Origin: CAVQNQ01 sp963714205
GTDB taxonomy: Bacteria; Acidobacteriota; Terriglobia; Bryobacterales; Bryobacteraceae
Direction of reading: 5' to 3'
Assembly: GCA_963714205.1 (NCBI GenBank)
Contig: CAVQNQ010000001.1
Span: 1 to 64,000 of the forward strand
Length of the DNA: 64,000 bases
Both the position numbers and the translations under genes were made by a program. Of this stretch, positions 46,195-55,300 are shown piece by piece. The notes under the pieces are model-generated. The model was not told the DNA's origin, ran no database searches, and worked only from the letters and a program-made list of their open reading frames with translations. How positions within the stretch are numbered: position 1 is the first letter of the stretch; every line of letters starts with the position of its first letter.

Positions 46195-47156
46195 CCGGGG
46201 TTTCTGAAAACACCAGCCCCTGGCGGCGGATCCGCGGCCGCATACCCGGCCGTGTCAAAGACGTGCTCCGCCCGCTGCGCGATGGCGTAGTATATGGCCG
46301 GCTCGGCGCATGGTGGTACTTTGTGCGCGCAGGAGCGTTGCGGAAGGGCGGCGGCCATCCTTTATTCGATGACGATTATTACCGGCAACAGGTAACGGGC
46401 AAGTTGCCCGGCTCGGCCCTGGCCCATTATATTTTCCACGGGGCCAGGGAGGGTCTGCATCCGCATCCGTTATTCGATCCCCAGTACTACGTAGCGCAAT
46501 CGCTGCTGGCCGCGCGCGCCGGGGGGAATCCGCTTCTGCACTTTCTGAAAAGCGACCCGGCGCTCTGCATCAGTCCCCACCCCCTGTTCGATTGCGACTA
46601 CTACCGGCGCCGGTATCCGGAGGCGGTTCGCGCCGGCCACAATCCCCTCGTGCACTTTCTCGCGGCGCCTGCGAAGAAAGGGCTTCAGCCGCATCCGTTG
46701 TTCTCGACGACTTACTACCTGACCAAGTATTCCGAAGTAAGCAGCTCGGGTTTGAATCCTCTGGTGCATTACGTCCTCGATGGCGCGGCTGCGGGATACC
46801 AGCCCAATCCGCTGTTCGAGCCGGCATTTTACAGGTCGCGGTATGGGGACAATTCGCTGATTCACTATCTTCTTCACGGCAGGATCGACCGCCGCAAACC
46901 GCATCCCTGGTTCGATGCCGGATACTATCTGAGCCAGCGCCTGGACGCCCGCTGCGCGGGCCGCAATCCGCTGGAGGATTTCTTCGAAGCGGGATCGGGC
47001 GAGCACGTGAGCCCGCACCCTCTCTTCGATTACGAAGCCTACCTGCGCGCGCACCCCGATACCGAAGGCGATGCTTTGGCGGCGTTCCTCGAAAGCGGAT
47101 GCCGCTGCGCCGCGCCGGCCGAAGGCGGGTTGTTCGACTGCGAGCGGGAGAGTTAG
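46191..47156 (+). CDS. PHPLFD-repeat protein of unknown function
   Basis: A 321-aa protein made of seven repeats of about 45 residues. Each begins with HPLFD (or HPLFS, NPLFE, HPWFD) followed by YY and a helix, then a NPL-x-H/D-F/Y-L segment, such as YRRRYPEAVRAGHNPLVHFL. Such repeats are usually found at the N-terminus of multi-domain glycosyltransferases and capsule proteins; here they stand alone. A basic N-terminal 50 residues precede the repeats. The ATG at 46191 overlaps the ribokinase stop. Role is likely in surface polysaccharide making, as a protein- or sugar-binding scaffold. Confidence 0.75.
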   Translation: MTGVSENTSPWRRIRGRIPGRVKDVLRPLRDGVVYGRLGAWWYFVRAGALRKGGGHPLFDDDYYRQQVTGKLPGSALAHYIFHGAREGLHPHPLFDPQYYVAQSLLAARAGGNPLLHFLKSDPALCISPHPLFDCDYYRRRYPEAVRAGHNPLVHFLAAPAKKGLQPHPLFSTTYYLTKYSEVSSSGLNPLVHYVLDGAAAGYQPNPLFEPAFYRSRYGDNSLIHYLLHGRIDRRKPHPWFDAGYYLSQRLDARCAGRNPLEDFFEAGSGEHVSPHPLFDYEAYLRAHPDTEGDALAAFLESGCRCAAPAEGGLFDCERES

Positions 47157-47160
47157 AGCG

Positions 47161-47973
47161 ATGCGCTTCGTTCTTCTGCACTACCATTTCCTGAAGAACG
47201 CGGGGATGACCGTCTTCGCCTTCCTGATGCGCAGCTTCGGCGATGGCTGCGCGGAAGTGGACACCCCGGATCGCGATGGCCATGTCGCCTGCGCCGACCT
47301 CCTGGCGCTGCTCGAGCGCAAGCCGGAAGTGAAGGCCGTCACCAGCCACCAGATCCGCTACCCCGTGCCGGCCGTACCGGGATACATATTCTTCGATCTT
47401 TGTTTTCTGCGCGACCCGATCGACCGCCTCCGCTCGATGTACTATTACTTCCGCGCCAAACCTCAGCCGGGCGATCCCGTGAGCGATTTTGCCTGCTCCT
47501 CCGGCATGGGAGACTTCCTCGCGCAGATGGTCGATCGGATGCCATGGTACATCGCCGACGCCCAAGTGAACCTGATCGCCAACGGCATTGCCAATGACAT
47601 CCCTACGGAGCACGACCTGGAGCGCGCGCTGGCGCGCGTATTGAACACCTCCTTTCTGGGAGTGGTGGACATGTACACCGAGAGTCTCATCGCCGGCCAG
47701 TACTTCCTGAATCCCGTCTTCCCCGAGCTCGACTGTGCGGAACGTCCGGTGAATGTCTCGCGCGGCATGGAGAAGACGCTCGCCGCCCGCGTGGCCGAAG
47801 TGGAAGCCGCGTGCGATCCGGCGGTGTGGGCGGAAGTCCTGCGCCTGAATCGACTGGATCTGCGCCTGCTCGAAACGGCGCGTGCCGAGGTGGCGCGGCG
47901 CGTGAGCTGCGTGCCGCCCGGTGCGGCGGACCGGCTCAGGCGTCAACTGGCGGGCGCCACGGCTTCAGGCTGA
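47161..47973 (+). CDS. Sulfotransferase-like protein
   Basis: A 270-aa protein. It begins MRFVLLHYHFLKNAGMTVFA, which contains the 5' phosphosulfate-binding K-x-A-G-x-T pattern of sulfotransferases. FLRDPIDRLRSMYYYFRA is the 3' phosphate-binding helix with R-D-P. The C-terminal part is helical. The neighbouring repeat protein suggests sulfation of a surface glycan. The substrate is unknown. It starts four bases after the previous stop and overlaps the facing small gene by 31 bases. Confidence 0.78.
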   Translation: MRFVLLHYHFLKNAGMTVFAFLMRSFGDGCAEVDTPDRDGHVACADLLALLERKPEVKAVTSHQIRYPVPAVPGYIFFDLCFLRDPIDRLRSMYYYFRAKPQPGDPVSDFACSSGMGDFLAQMVDRMPWYIADAQVNLIANGIANDIPTEHDLERALARVLNTSFLGVVDMYTESLIAGQYFLNPVFPELDCAERPVNVSRGMEKTLAARVAEVEAACDPAVWAEVLRLNRLDLRLLETARAEVARRVSCVPPGAADRLRRQLAGATASG

Positions 47974-48263
47974 AGATCGCAATCCAGCTCCCGATTCACC
48001 TGGGCGCGAAGCTGTTCGTATCGAACGGCCTGAAAGAAGCGGTGATGCTCCGGCGAAGCGATGAATCGCGTTCGCCCGAAGCCATCCTGCCAAAGCGCCA
48101 CTACCGCTCCATCCAGACCTTCGGCGGCAGCACTGCGCTCCAATGCGTCGTAGAGCCGGCGCCGGGCTTCGGCGTCCTTGCATTGTTCCAGTGCCTGGTC
48201 GATGAACACGGCCACGATTTTGACATCGGAAATGCCGATATGCGCGGCTGGGAATGTCATCAT
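47943..48263 (-). CDS. Small unknown protein
   Basis: A 106-aa protein, MMTFPAAHIGISDVKIVAVF at the start, a helical region with ALEQCKDAEARRRLYDALER, a strand GAVVALWQDGFGRTRFIA, and a final helix. The amphipathic pattern looks coding, but no family is recognised and the overlap with the convergent sulfotransferase gene reduces confidence. It lies immediately left of the second insertion sequence. Confidence 0.5.
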   Translation of the reverse strand: MMTFPAAHIGISDVKIVAVFIDQALEQCKDAEARRRLYDALERSAAAEGLDGAVVALWQDGFGRTRFIASPEHHRFFQAVRYEQLRAQVNRELDCDLQPEAVAPAS

Positions 48264-48295
48264 TGGTCTTATTCTACGCGCGTCGGCAGAACTCT

Positions 48296-48354
48296 ATTCT
48301 CATGCAAGATGAGCCTGAACCGGGGCCTGGATTCTCACGCAAGATGAGCCTGAA
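48296..48354 (+). repeat. Tandem copies of the IS left-end motif
   Basis: attctcatgcaagatgagcc at 48296 and attctcacgcaagatgagcc at 48331 start two near-identical 24-bp copies 35 bp apart, differing at one base. Two copies of a transposase-binding end motif on one side only are reminiscent of IS families with multiple subterminal binding sites. Confidence 0.7.
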
Positions 48355-48374
48355 GGGGAAGATCGCGATGCTGG

Positions 48375-49619
48375 GTGTTGATCATCAGCATGGACGATTC
48401 GGAAGCCACGAGCCTGGAGCAGATCCGGGCATTTCTGGCCGGCAGCGGCGAGGTGCGGTTTGCCGGGCAGAAGCGCGCGGAAGTGTACGGTTGGGTGGAA
48501 CAGACGCTGGTGCGGCGCCAGTATGTCGGCTTGGACCGGCCGGGCAAGGGGCTCGTGCGGCTCTACATTGGCCGGATGACGGGGTTGAGCCGGGCGCAGG
48601 TGACCAGGCTGATCGCCGGATACCGCGACACCGGCCGGGTGACAGCGGCGATCTATCGGCGCAACCAGTTCGCCACGCACTACACCGCGGCCGATGTGAA
48701 CCTGTTGGCTTACGTAGACAAGGCGCATGGGAACTTGAGCGGACCGGCGACTTGTCGAATCCTGGAGCGCGAATACGCCGCATACGGCCAGGCGGCCTAC
48801 CAGCGGTTAGCGGAGATTTCCGTGGCGCACCTCTACCGGCTGCGCAACTCGCAAGCGTATCGGAAACGCAACACCAGTTACCAGCCCACACGACCCACGC
48901 CAATTCTCATCGGCGAGCGGCGCAAGCCGCAGCCGTGCGGTTCGCCTGGATACCTGCGCATCGACACGGTGCATCAGGGCGATCAGGACGGGCGCAAGGG
49001 GCTTTATCACATCAACGCGGTGGACGAGGTGACGCAATGGGAAATTGTGGCCGCCACGCCGCAGATTTCCGAACTCTGGCTCATGCCGGTGCTGGAAGCA
49101 CTGCTCGCGCAGTTTCCCTTCGTGATCCGCAGCCTTCATTCCGACAACGGCAGCGAGTTCATCAACTACAACGTGGCCCGTCTGCTAGGCAAACTGCTCA
49201 TCGAACAAACCAAGTCGCGGGCGTACCATTCCGGCGACAACGGCTTGGTCGAATCCAAGAACGGAGCCATCATCCGCAAGCATATCGGCTACGGCTACAT
49301 CGACGCGCAACACGCCGAGGCGATGGACCAATTTCACCGGCAGCACATGAACCCGTACGTCAACTTCCATCGCCCTTGCGCCGTACCCCAAGTCGTCACC
49401 GAAGCCAACGGCAAGCGTCGCCGCCTCTACTTGCGCTGGGCCACGCCTTTCGAGCTCTTTCGGGAATCCCCGCGCTGTGAGAGCTTCCTGCGCCCAGGGG
49501 TCACGCTGTCGGAACTGGAGGGCTTCGCCCAAACCCAATCCGACACCGAAGCCGCGCTCGCCATGCAGCACGCCAAACGGAAGCTATTCGACCGCTTCCG
49601 GCGGACGGAAACCGCCTAA
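48375..49619 (+). CDS. DDE transposase with integrase core (rve) domain
   Basis: A 414-aa transposase. N-terminal helix-turn-helix GRMTGLSRAQVTRLIAGYRD is followed by the catalytic core: YLRIDTVHQGDQ (first Asp), IRSLHSDNGSEFINYN (second Asp), and GLVESKNGAIIRKH (Glu). C-terminal segments with RPCAVPQV and FDRFRRTETA resemble integrase-type transposases of the IS481/ISNCY kind; the family is not fixed from sequence alone. The start at 48375 is a guess; ATG at 48390 is also possible. The frame is intact. Confidence 0.9.
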   Translation: MLIISMDDSEATSLEQIRAFLAGSGEVRFAGQKRAEVYGWVEQTLVRRQYVGLDRPGKGLVRLYIGRMTGLSRAQVTRLIAGYRDTGRVTAAIYRRNQFATHYTAADVNLLAYVDKAHGNLSGPATCRILEREYAAYGQAAYQRLAEISVAHLYRLRNSQAYRKRNTSYQPTRPTPILIGERRKPQPCGSPGYLRIDTVHQGDQDGRKGLYHINAVDEVTQWEIVAATPQISELWLMPVLEALLAQFPFVIRSLHSDNGSEFINYNVARLLGKLLIEQTKSRAYHSGDNGLVESKNGAIIRKHIGYGYIDAQHAEAMDQFHRQHMNPYVNFHRPCAVPQVVTEANGKRRRLYLRWATPFELFRESPRCESFLRPGVTLSELEGFAQTQSDTEAALAMQHAKRKLFDRFRRTETA

Positions 49620-49895
49620 CACGCCCCCCATGCGCCTCCCGTCGGTCGGCGATCGGTTCTGTGCCCCGGTCGGGCGCAAAACCAACCCAAAACCAAAACC
49701 GTTCCAAAGAAGGGAAAACCAACGGATGTTTGCAGGCCATGCGTGCCTCCCGTTGGTCGGCCCCGGAGATTCGAAACAGCATCAGAAAGGAGACTCAGCG
49801 CCGGATCGCTTCGCCCCCGGCTTCAGGCTCATCCTTCGATGAGAATATGCTCAGACCATCGTCCGGATCCCCCCGGGGCACATCGCGGGTTGAAG

Positions 49896-49904
49896 TGATA
49901 CACT
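49896..49904 (+). promoter_or_regulatory. Extended -10 box TGATACACT upstream of the DapA-like gene
   Basis: TG-A-TACACT fits an extended -10 element. It lies seven bases before a GTG at 49912 and 52 bases before the preferred ATG at 49957. Confidence 0.35.
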
Positions 49905-49956
49905 GGCCACCGTGAGCCTTCCTCTCGAGATGACGGAAGAAGGAGTGAACAGATAT

Positions 49957-50985
49957 ATGACGAATCGCATCGGATCTCCCGGCAGGCGGGATTTCTTGCG
50001 GATGACGGGGTTAGGGGCAACCGCCCTGGCGCTTTCGCGCACCCGCTTGGGAGCTGCCACCACCGCCAAGCCTTTGCGCGGGCTTTTTCCGATTGGATTT
50101 ACGCCCTTTACCCCGGACGACAAGATCGACCTCGACGGCCTGGCCGCGCAAGTCAAGTTCTGCAATCGCGGAAGCGTGCATGGCCTCATGTGGCCCCAGA
50201 ACGCCAGTGGTTGGAACACCATGTCCGAAAAGGAAAGGCTGGACGGCGCCGAGGCGATCCTCTCCGCCGGCAAGGGCGGGAAGTCGGCGATTGTGATCGG
50301 CGTGCAAGGCACGGATCTCGACACCGTTACCCGGTACGCCCGGCAGGCCGAGAAACTGGGAGCGGACGGGATCGTATCGCTTCCCCCGACGGGTGTGAGC
50401 GACGAAAAGGAAATTCTCGCCTATTATCAAAAGGTCGGAAGCATCACGAGCCTTCCTTTCTTCGCGCAGGCCGTTGGGAACATCAGCGTGGACCTGCTGG
50501 TTGAAATGTTCAAGACGATCCCCACTTTTCGCTATGTCAAGGATGAAACGGGCAACCCACTCGAGCGCATCGCGGAACTCCGCGAGAGGACCGGCGATCA
50601 ATTGAAAGTATTCTCCGGAGGCGGGGCCGCCACAATGATCCTGGAAATGGAGCGGGGATTCTCCGGTGCCTGCCCATACGTCGATCTGGCTGATGTCTTT
50701 GCGTCCGCCTACGACCTGTGGCACGAGGGGAAGAGGCAGGAGGCGTTCGACATGTTCGGAAGGATCCAGGCGTTCGCCAGTATCACTCCGGTCAGCTCGG
50801 TAGATATCATGATCGCCCGGGGAGTGTTCAAGCCGGGGACCAAGCTCCGCATCGGGGCGCCGGCGGCCGATGCGGCCGGAGGGCGCGGTGGCGCCGCTGG
50901 CGGCAGACCGCGCGGGCTGCACTTGTCAATCGATGAAATCCGCAAGGAGCTCGATGCGTATCTCAAGCCCTACTTGAAGGCTTGA
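49957..50985 (+). CDS. DapA-superfamily aldolase-like protein with Tat signal
   Basis: A 342-aa protein. The ATG at 49957 has an AGGAG ribosome site and gives MTNRIGSPGRRDFLRMTGLG, a twin-arginine signal. The body is a DHDPS/N-acetylneuraminate-lyase TIM barrel: GLFPIGFTPFTPDDKIDLDG, with the catalytic Lys in FRYVKDETGN. The usual GTTGE loop is replaced by WPQNASGWNTMSEKER, so the substrate is not the pyruvate-aspartate semialdehyde pair of true DapA. An exported member is unusual. Lying next to oligogalacturonate lyase, it may act on a keto-sugar acid. Confidence 0.82.
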   Translation: MTNRIGSPGRRDFLRMTGLGATALALSRTRLGAATTAKPLRGLFPIGFTPFTPDDKIDLDGLAAQVKFCNRGSVHGLMWPQNASGWNTMSEKERLDGAEAILSAGKGGKSAIVIGVQGTDLDTVTRYARQAEKLGADGIVSLPPTGVSDEKEILAYYQKVGSITSLPFFAQAVGNISVDLLVEMFKTIPTFRYVKDETGNPLERIAELRERTGDQLKVFSGGGAATMILEMERGFSGACPYVDLADVFASAYDLWHEGKRQEAFDMFGRIQAFASITPVSSVDIMIARGVFKPGTKLRIGAPAADAAGGRGGAAGGRPRGLHLSIDEIRKELDAYLKPYLKA

Positions 50986-52316
50986 ACGCTCTTCGCGATT
51001 TCGACGGCGAAGACGTGCACCGGACCCAACATGTTAGACCGGAACACCACCCATTTCATGTCGGGTGAGAACGTAACGTTCGGCTCCAGCCGGTAATCGT
51101 GTTTGCGCATGTTTACCAGCCGCTCGGAATTGAAGAAACCCGCGTCGATCAGGTTGCCGGAATGGGCGGTCTGGATGCCGGCCACGTCCGGTATACGTTC
51201 GGGCCGGAACAGATAGATCCATTTGCCATCGGGCGCCCGAGCCGCCATGTCGCCGTCGCCGCCATCTCCGGCAAATAGCGTCCCGTCGGCCGACACGTTG
51301 TAATGCACGGACCATTCATTGCGCTGGAGGTGATACCAGGTGCGCTTGCCGGTGGCTACCTGGTAGCCGGCCAGCCAGAAGTCCTGGCCGCGCGGGGTTT
51401 GCAGGTCGTACCAGATCGTGAGGCCATCCGCCGCAAAAAACTCGTGGCCGGCGATTTCCATATTCATCGTCCGGGTGTGAATCTTGGTCAGGCCGGTGCC
51501 GTCGGCGCGGATCGTCCAGATTCGGTCTACCTCGTGCCACGTACCCTCGTGGCAGAACATGATCAGGTTGGCGTCGGTCGGCGAGAATTGCAGGTGACCG
51601 AGCCACTCGCGCTCCCGAAGGATCTCCTTCAGCTCGCCCGTCGCCGTGTTAACCGTGAACAGAACACGCGGCGCCCCGGCGCGCGCGGCCATCAGGGCGT
51701 TGTGCAGACGTAGATCCTTCGCATCCGCGAATGTGACCGGGTTGCCGTCCGCGCCGATGGGTGCATAGTCGGGTTGGCCAAACCGTGGGTTGACGCCAGG
51801 CAATTGGCTGGCCGCCGGTGTGGGCGAAGCCGCACCGTCGATGTAAGTCCCCAACAGAAGGGTCTCGTCCGCATTGAGGGACGCGACGGTCCGTCCGGGC
51901 GGCAGCTTGACGACCTCGCGGGTAGCCTCCGTATCGACATTGGTTGCATACACGATGGCCTCGCTGGAAGTGCGTTCGCCGGCCACGCGGGCTAGGCCGG
52001 CCGGCGCGCGCCTTGTGTAGTAGACATCGCCGGTCTTGCGGCCCGCCATCAGGACCGAGACCGGACCGGCGACCAGCCGTCTGACTTCGCGGGTTGACAG
52101 ATCGATGGTTGCGATGCCCGCATCGGGTGTAGTGACGATCAGTTTCTTTCCGTCGGCCGTATAGGCGTTCTGATTGAAGTACAAACTCAGCGTGCCGTCT
52201 TCACGGGAAAGCCGGATCACGCGATGGCCGGTATCGGGATCGATCCATTCCGTTGGCAGCGCCGCCTGCGCGAATAGCATCCCGGCTGCGGCGAGAAACA
52301 ATAGACAGCGCGTCAT
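50970..52316 (-). CDS. Oligogalacturonate lyase, PL22 family, secreted
   Basis: A 448-aa seven-bladed propeller lyase that splits unsaturated di-/oligogalacturonides of pectin. Signal peptide MTRCLLFLAAAGMLFAQA. The start TEWIDPDTGHRVIRLSREDG and the Mn-binding motif FCHEGTWHEVDRIWTIRADG (the PL22 signature, a HExxW...D-R-I-W pattern) are conserved. Further His ligands lie in AGHEFF and HYNVSADGTLFAGDGG. It overlaps the convergent DapA-like gene by 16 bases and lies downstream of the second TonB receptor, from which a 13-bp stem separates it. Confidence 0.9.
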   Translation of the reverse strand: MTRCLLFLAAAGMLFAQAALPTEWIDPDTGHRVIRLSREDGTLSLYFNQNAYTADGKKLIVTTPDAGIATIDLSTREVRRLVAGPVSVLMAGRKTGDVYYTRRAPAGLARVAGERTSSEAIVYATNVDTEATREVVKLPPGRTVASLNADETLLLGTYIDGAASPTPAASQLPGVNPRFGQPDYAPIGADGNPVTFADAKDLRLHNALMAARAGAPRVLFTVNTATGELKEILREREWLGHLQFSPTDANLIMFCHEGTWHEVDRIWTIRADGTGLTKIHTRTMNMEIAGHEFFAADGLTIWYDLQTPRGQDFWLAGYQVATGKRTWYHLQRNEWSVHYNVSADGTLFAGDGGDGDMAARAPDGKWIYLFRPERIPDVAGIQTAHSGNLIDAGFFNSERLVNMRKHDYRLEPNVTFSPDMKWVVFRSNMLGPVHVFAVEIAKSVQAFK

Positions 52317-52336
52317 GGCGTCTTGCCTGGCCCGTG

Positions 52337-52378
52337 GCCTGCGGGGACGAAGAGGCAGCGGCGTCCGTCCCCGCAGGC
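52337..52378. terminator. 13-bp hairpin between TonB receptor and PL22 gene
   Basis: gcctgcggggacg (52337-52349) and cgtccccgcaggc (52366-52378) pair perfectly over 13 bp with a 16-base loop. No T-run follows on the minus strand, so it may reduce, not end, read-through into the PL22 gene, or stabilise the upstream mRNA. Confidence 0.5.
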
Positions 52379-52386
52379 GCGTTGCA

Positions 52387-55300
52387 TCAGAAGGTGATGC
52401 GGGCGTTGAGCTGGAGTTTCCGTGCTTGATTGGTCTGCGAAGTCAGCGTGCCGAAGCTGGCCTGGTCCGGGTTGAGCCCGGGCGCTCCGAAGTGGACCGC
52501 ATTGTTCACATTGAAGGCATCGGCCTGGACGGCGAGCCTGATACGCTCGCGAAGCGCGAACTCCCGGCGCACACTGAGATCCACGTCCGCGTTGTATGGC
52601 GCATTCAAGCCGTAGACTCCACTCCTTGGCACGTTGCCGACGGTATAGGCCGCCGGATCGACAAAGGCCGTCCGGTCCAGGTACGAGGTCGGCGAGGATC
52701 CTAGAACGTTGCCGGACCCGTAACTGCCATTGATGCGGATGTCTCCGCTCCACGAGGGGTTGTAGTTGGGGTAGCACGTGCCCAGAATGCCGCCGGCGTT
52801 ACAGCCCGAGGCGCTCAACACCAGGGGAGCGCCGGTGGCGAAGGTGACCACCGAAGAAACCGTCCAGCGGCTGATGATCGCACTCAGCGGGGCGGCGCTT
52901 GGGTTAAGAGCGCGTCCGGCGCCGAAAGGCAGTTGGTAAGCGAGTGCGCCCGTGACGACATGTCTGTGGTCGATGGTGCCGCGCGCTCTTTCCAGCGAGT
53001 AGTTGAAGGGGTTACGGGGGCTGGTCACCAGATTGTCCAGTTCCTTGCTGAACGTGTAGCCACCCGAAAAGGTAAGGCCCCTGGAGATCCGGCGATTGAA
53101 TGTGATCTGGAGACCCTGGTAGCTGGACTGGCCGACATTGAACCATGGCGAGCTGATCGCGCCGTATTGCGGGAAGGGACGGAGCATCTGGCCAACCGTT
53201 CCCGTGAAGTTGGAGAATGGCAGCGCGATGCCTGGGATGATCGCATTAGCCGAGGCAATGTTGGCGGCGTTCGCCGTTGCTGTGAGCAGCGGGCCAAGGG
53301 CCACATACTGCAGGGGCGTAATATTGAGCGGCGAGCCACTGCCATTATCGGGCCCGGGCAGGAACTTGCCCAGACTGGCCGTGTAAGCGACACCCAGCGT
53401 CATGGTCGAGGTGAGCGCGCGCTGAACGCCGAAGTTCCAGTTCTCGTAGTAAGGCGGCTTGCCACCCGTCACCGGGTCGCCGTAGGTGGGATTCTGCGCG
53501 CCCGTGGGGTTCGTGGGGATGTAACCAGTCCCGTAAGTGGGATCCAGGAACGGCGGCGCCTGGGCGATGGGGGGAACACCATTATCCCAGTAGTACGCCG
53601 GAGCGTTGTTGCCGGGGCTGGTTGCGTTGTTCGTGGCCGTGTAACCGAGCTGGCTGAGTCCCTGGCGCGAGTTGTTGCGGCCCCCAACCCCGCCGGCGTG
53701 CACGTACATAAGCGAGTAGCCCGCCCGCAGCACGGTTTTGTCGTCCAGACGGTATGCCGCTCCAAAGCGAGGACCGAGGTTCTTATAGTGACTGGGAATG
53801 GGAGTTCTGCAATTGCAACTGTCGGTGCTGTTGCCCACAAACTCCAGGGCGCCCGGATGGCCACCGGCAGCCGCATTGGCCAGGTTCGGGTTGAAGTAGG
53901 ACATCAGGTTGTTCACTTCGTAGAACGGGCCCATGTAGTCCCAGCGGAGGCCGAGGTTCAGCGTCAGACGCGAGCTGACCTTCCAGTCGTCCTGAACATA
54001 GGTGGCCCAGTCCTTGTAACGGCCGCCGGTCTCGCCTATGGCGTTCTGGTTGATGGCGCTGCTGCTCAGAGCGCCGAGCAGATAACTGGCATACGCATTG
54101 CCTTGGCTGGCCTGGAGCGTACCCGCGGCATTGTACCCGGCGGTTTGCGTGTTGGTGAAGGTGAAGGCGGCGACCAACGCGAAGTTCTCGTTGTCCTGCA
54201 ATGCCTGAAACTGAGCTCCGAAAATCAGCGAATGCTTGCCCTTAACCCACATGATGTTGTCTTGCGCGGTGAACGTGTTGGCGGCTTCGTTGTAAAAGTG
54301 GGCGTTGGTCCCCTGCCAGTTGCCGGGCGCATTGGTGCCGCCGCTAAATGTAATGTCCGGAAATGTGTCGTCCACCACACTCGGGGGCAAGCCTTTGATA
54401 CCGGCCTTCTGCGGATAATCCCCCGATACGGTGGGGTTTTGAAGCGGAATCCAGATGCGGTTGAAGGAATAGCTGAACTGGTTCAAAAGGGTGGGCCTGA
54501 TGGTGAAGGTATCGTGCAACTGCGCCATCTTTACGGCTTCCTCCACGATGCGGCCTTGCGTGTACGGCTCGGGCAGCACGCCGGCTCCCGTTTGGCTGAG
54601 GCTGCCGGTGAAATTGGTGGCGTAATGACCGTTGGCGAAGAAGCCGGACAGCCGGTGCCTGTCCGACAGGAAGGCATCTATCTTGCCGGTCATGTTGTAC
54701 GTGTTCACCAGGATGGGCAGGCTGGGCAGGTAGTTGTTCTGGATATTCGCGTTCGTCGGCGCGGGGAGATAGGACTGCAACGACTGCGAGATGGGAGAGA
54801 TGCGCGAAGTGGGGATGATGTTCCCGGCGAACGGTGTCCGCGTGCAGACCGCGCCGGCGCAAGTCTGGCTCGCCGGATCGTAAATCTGGGCCGGGAACGC
54901 GCTGAAATCGCCGGTCCGCTCGGTCGTCGTCGGGACGGACTGCAAGGTGGGGTTCAATCCCGAGTCGTACCTGTAACCATCGTAGTTCGTAAAGAAGAAA
55001 ATCCGGTTCTTCTTGATGGGGCCGCCGATCAGCCCGCCGTATTCGTTCTGGCGCTCGACGGGTCTTATCGCGGGGAAGAAGCCCCGCGCGTCCAAGTCCG
55101 TGTTGCGGAAGTATTCGAAGGCCGCGCCGTGGAACGCATTGGTGCCCGACTTGATAACGTAATTCTCGACGCCTTGCCCTTGGTACTGGGCCTTGGCGCC
55201 GTTGGTCTCGACCTGGAACTGGTCCACGGCATCCACCGAGACGGCGAACGCCAGATAGCGGGTGTCGCCTTCCGTGCCGGCGCTGGTCAGCGGCAGCCCT

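Larger units (their letters stand above)
48295..49847 (+). mobile_element. Insertion sequence with integrase-type transposase
   Basis: An element of about 1553 bp. Left end tattctcatgcaagatgagc... at 48295 and the reverse complement of the right end at 49822-49847 (tattctcatcgaaggatgag...) match with few differences. A second, almost identical copy of the left-end motif lies at 48331-48354 as a direct repeat. No clear target duplication is seen. A single transposase gene occupies the centre. The right 200 bases after the gene are non-coding. Confidence 0.75.

Noticed and set aside
48296..48354. CRISPR-like repeats
   Set aside because: The two copies belong to the transposon end, whose inverted copy lies at 49822.
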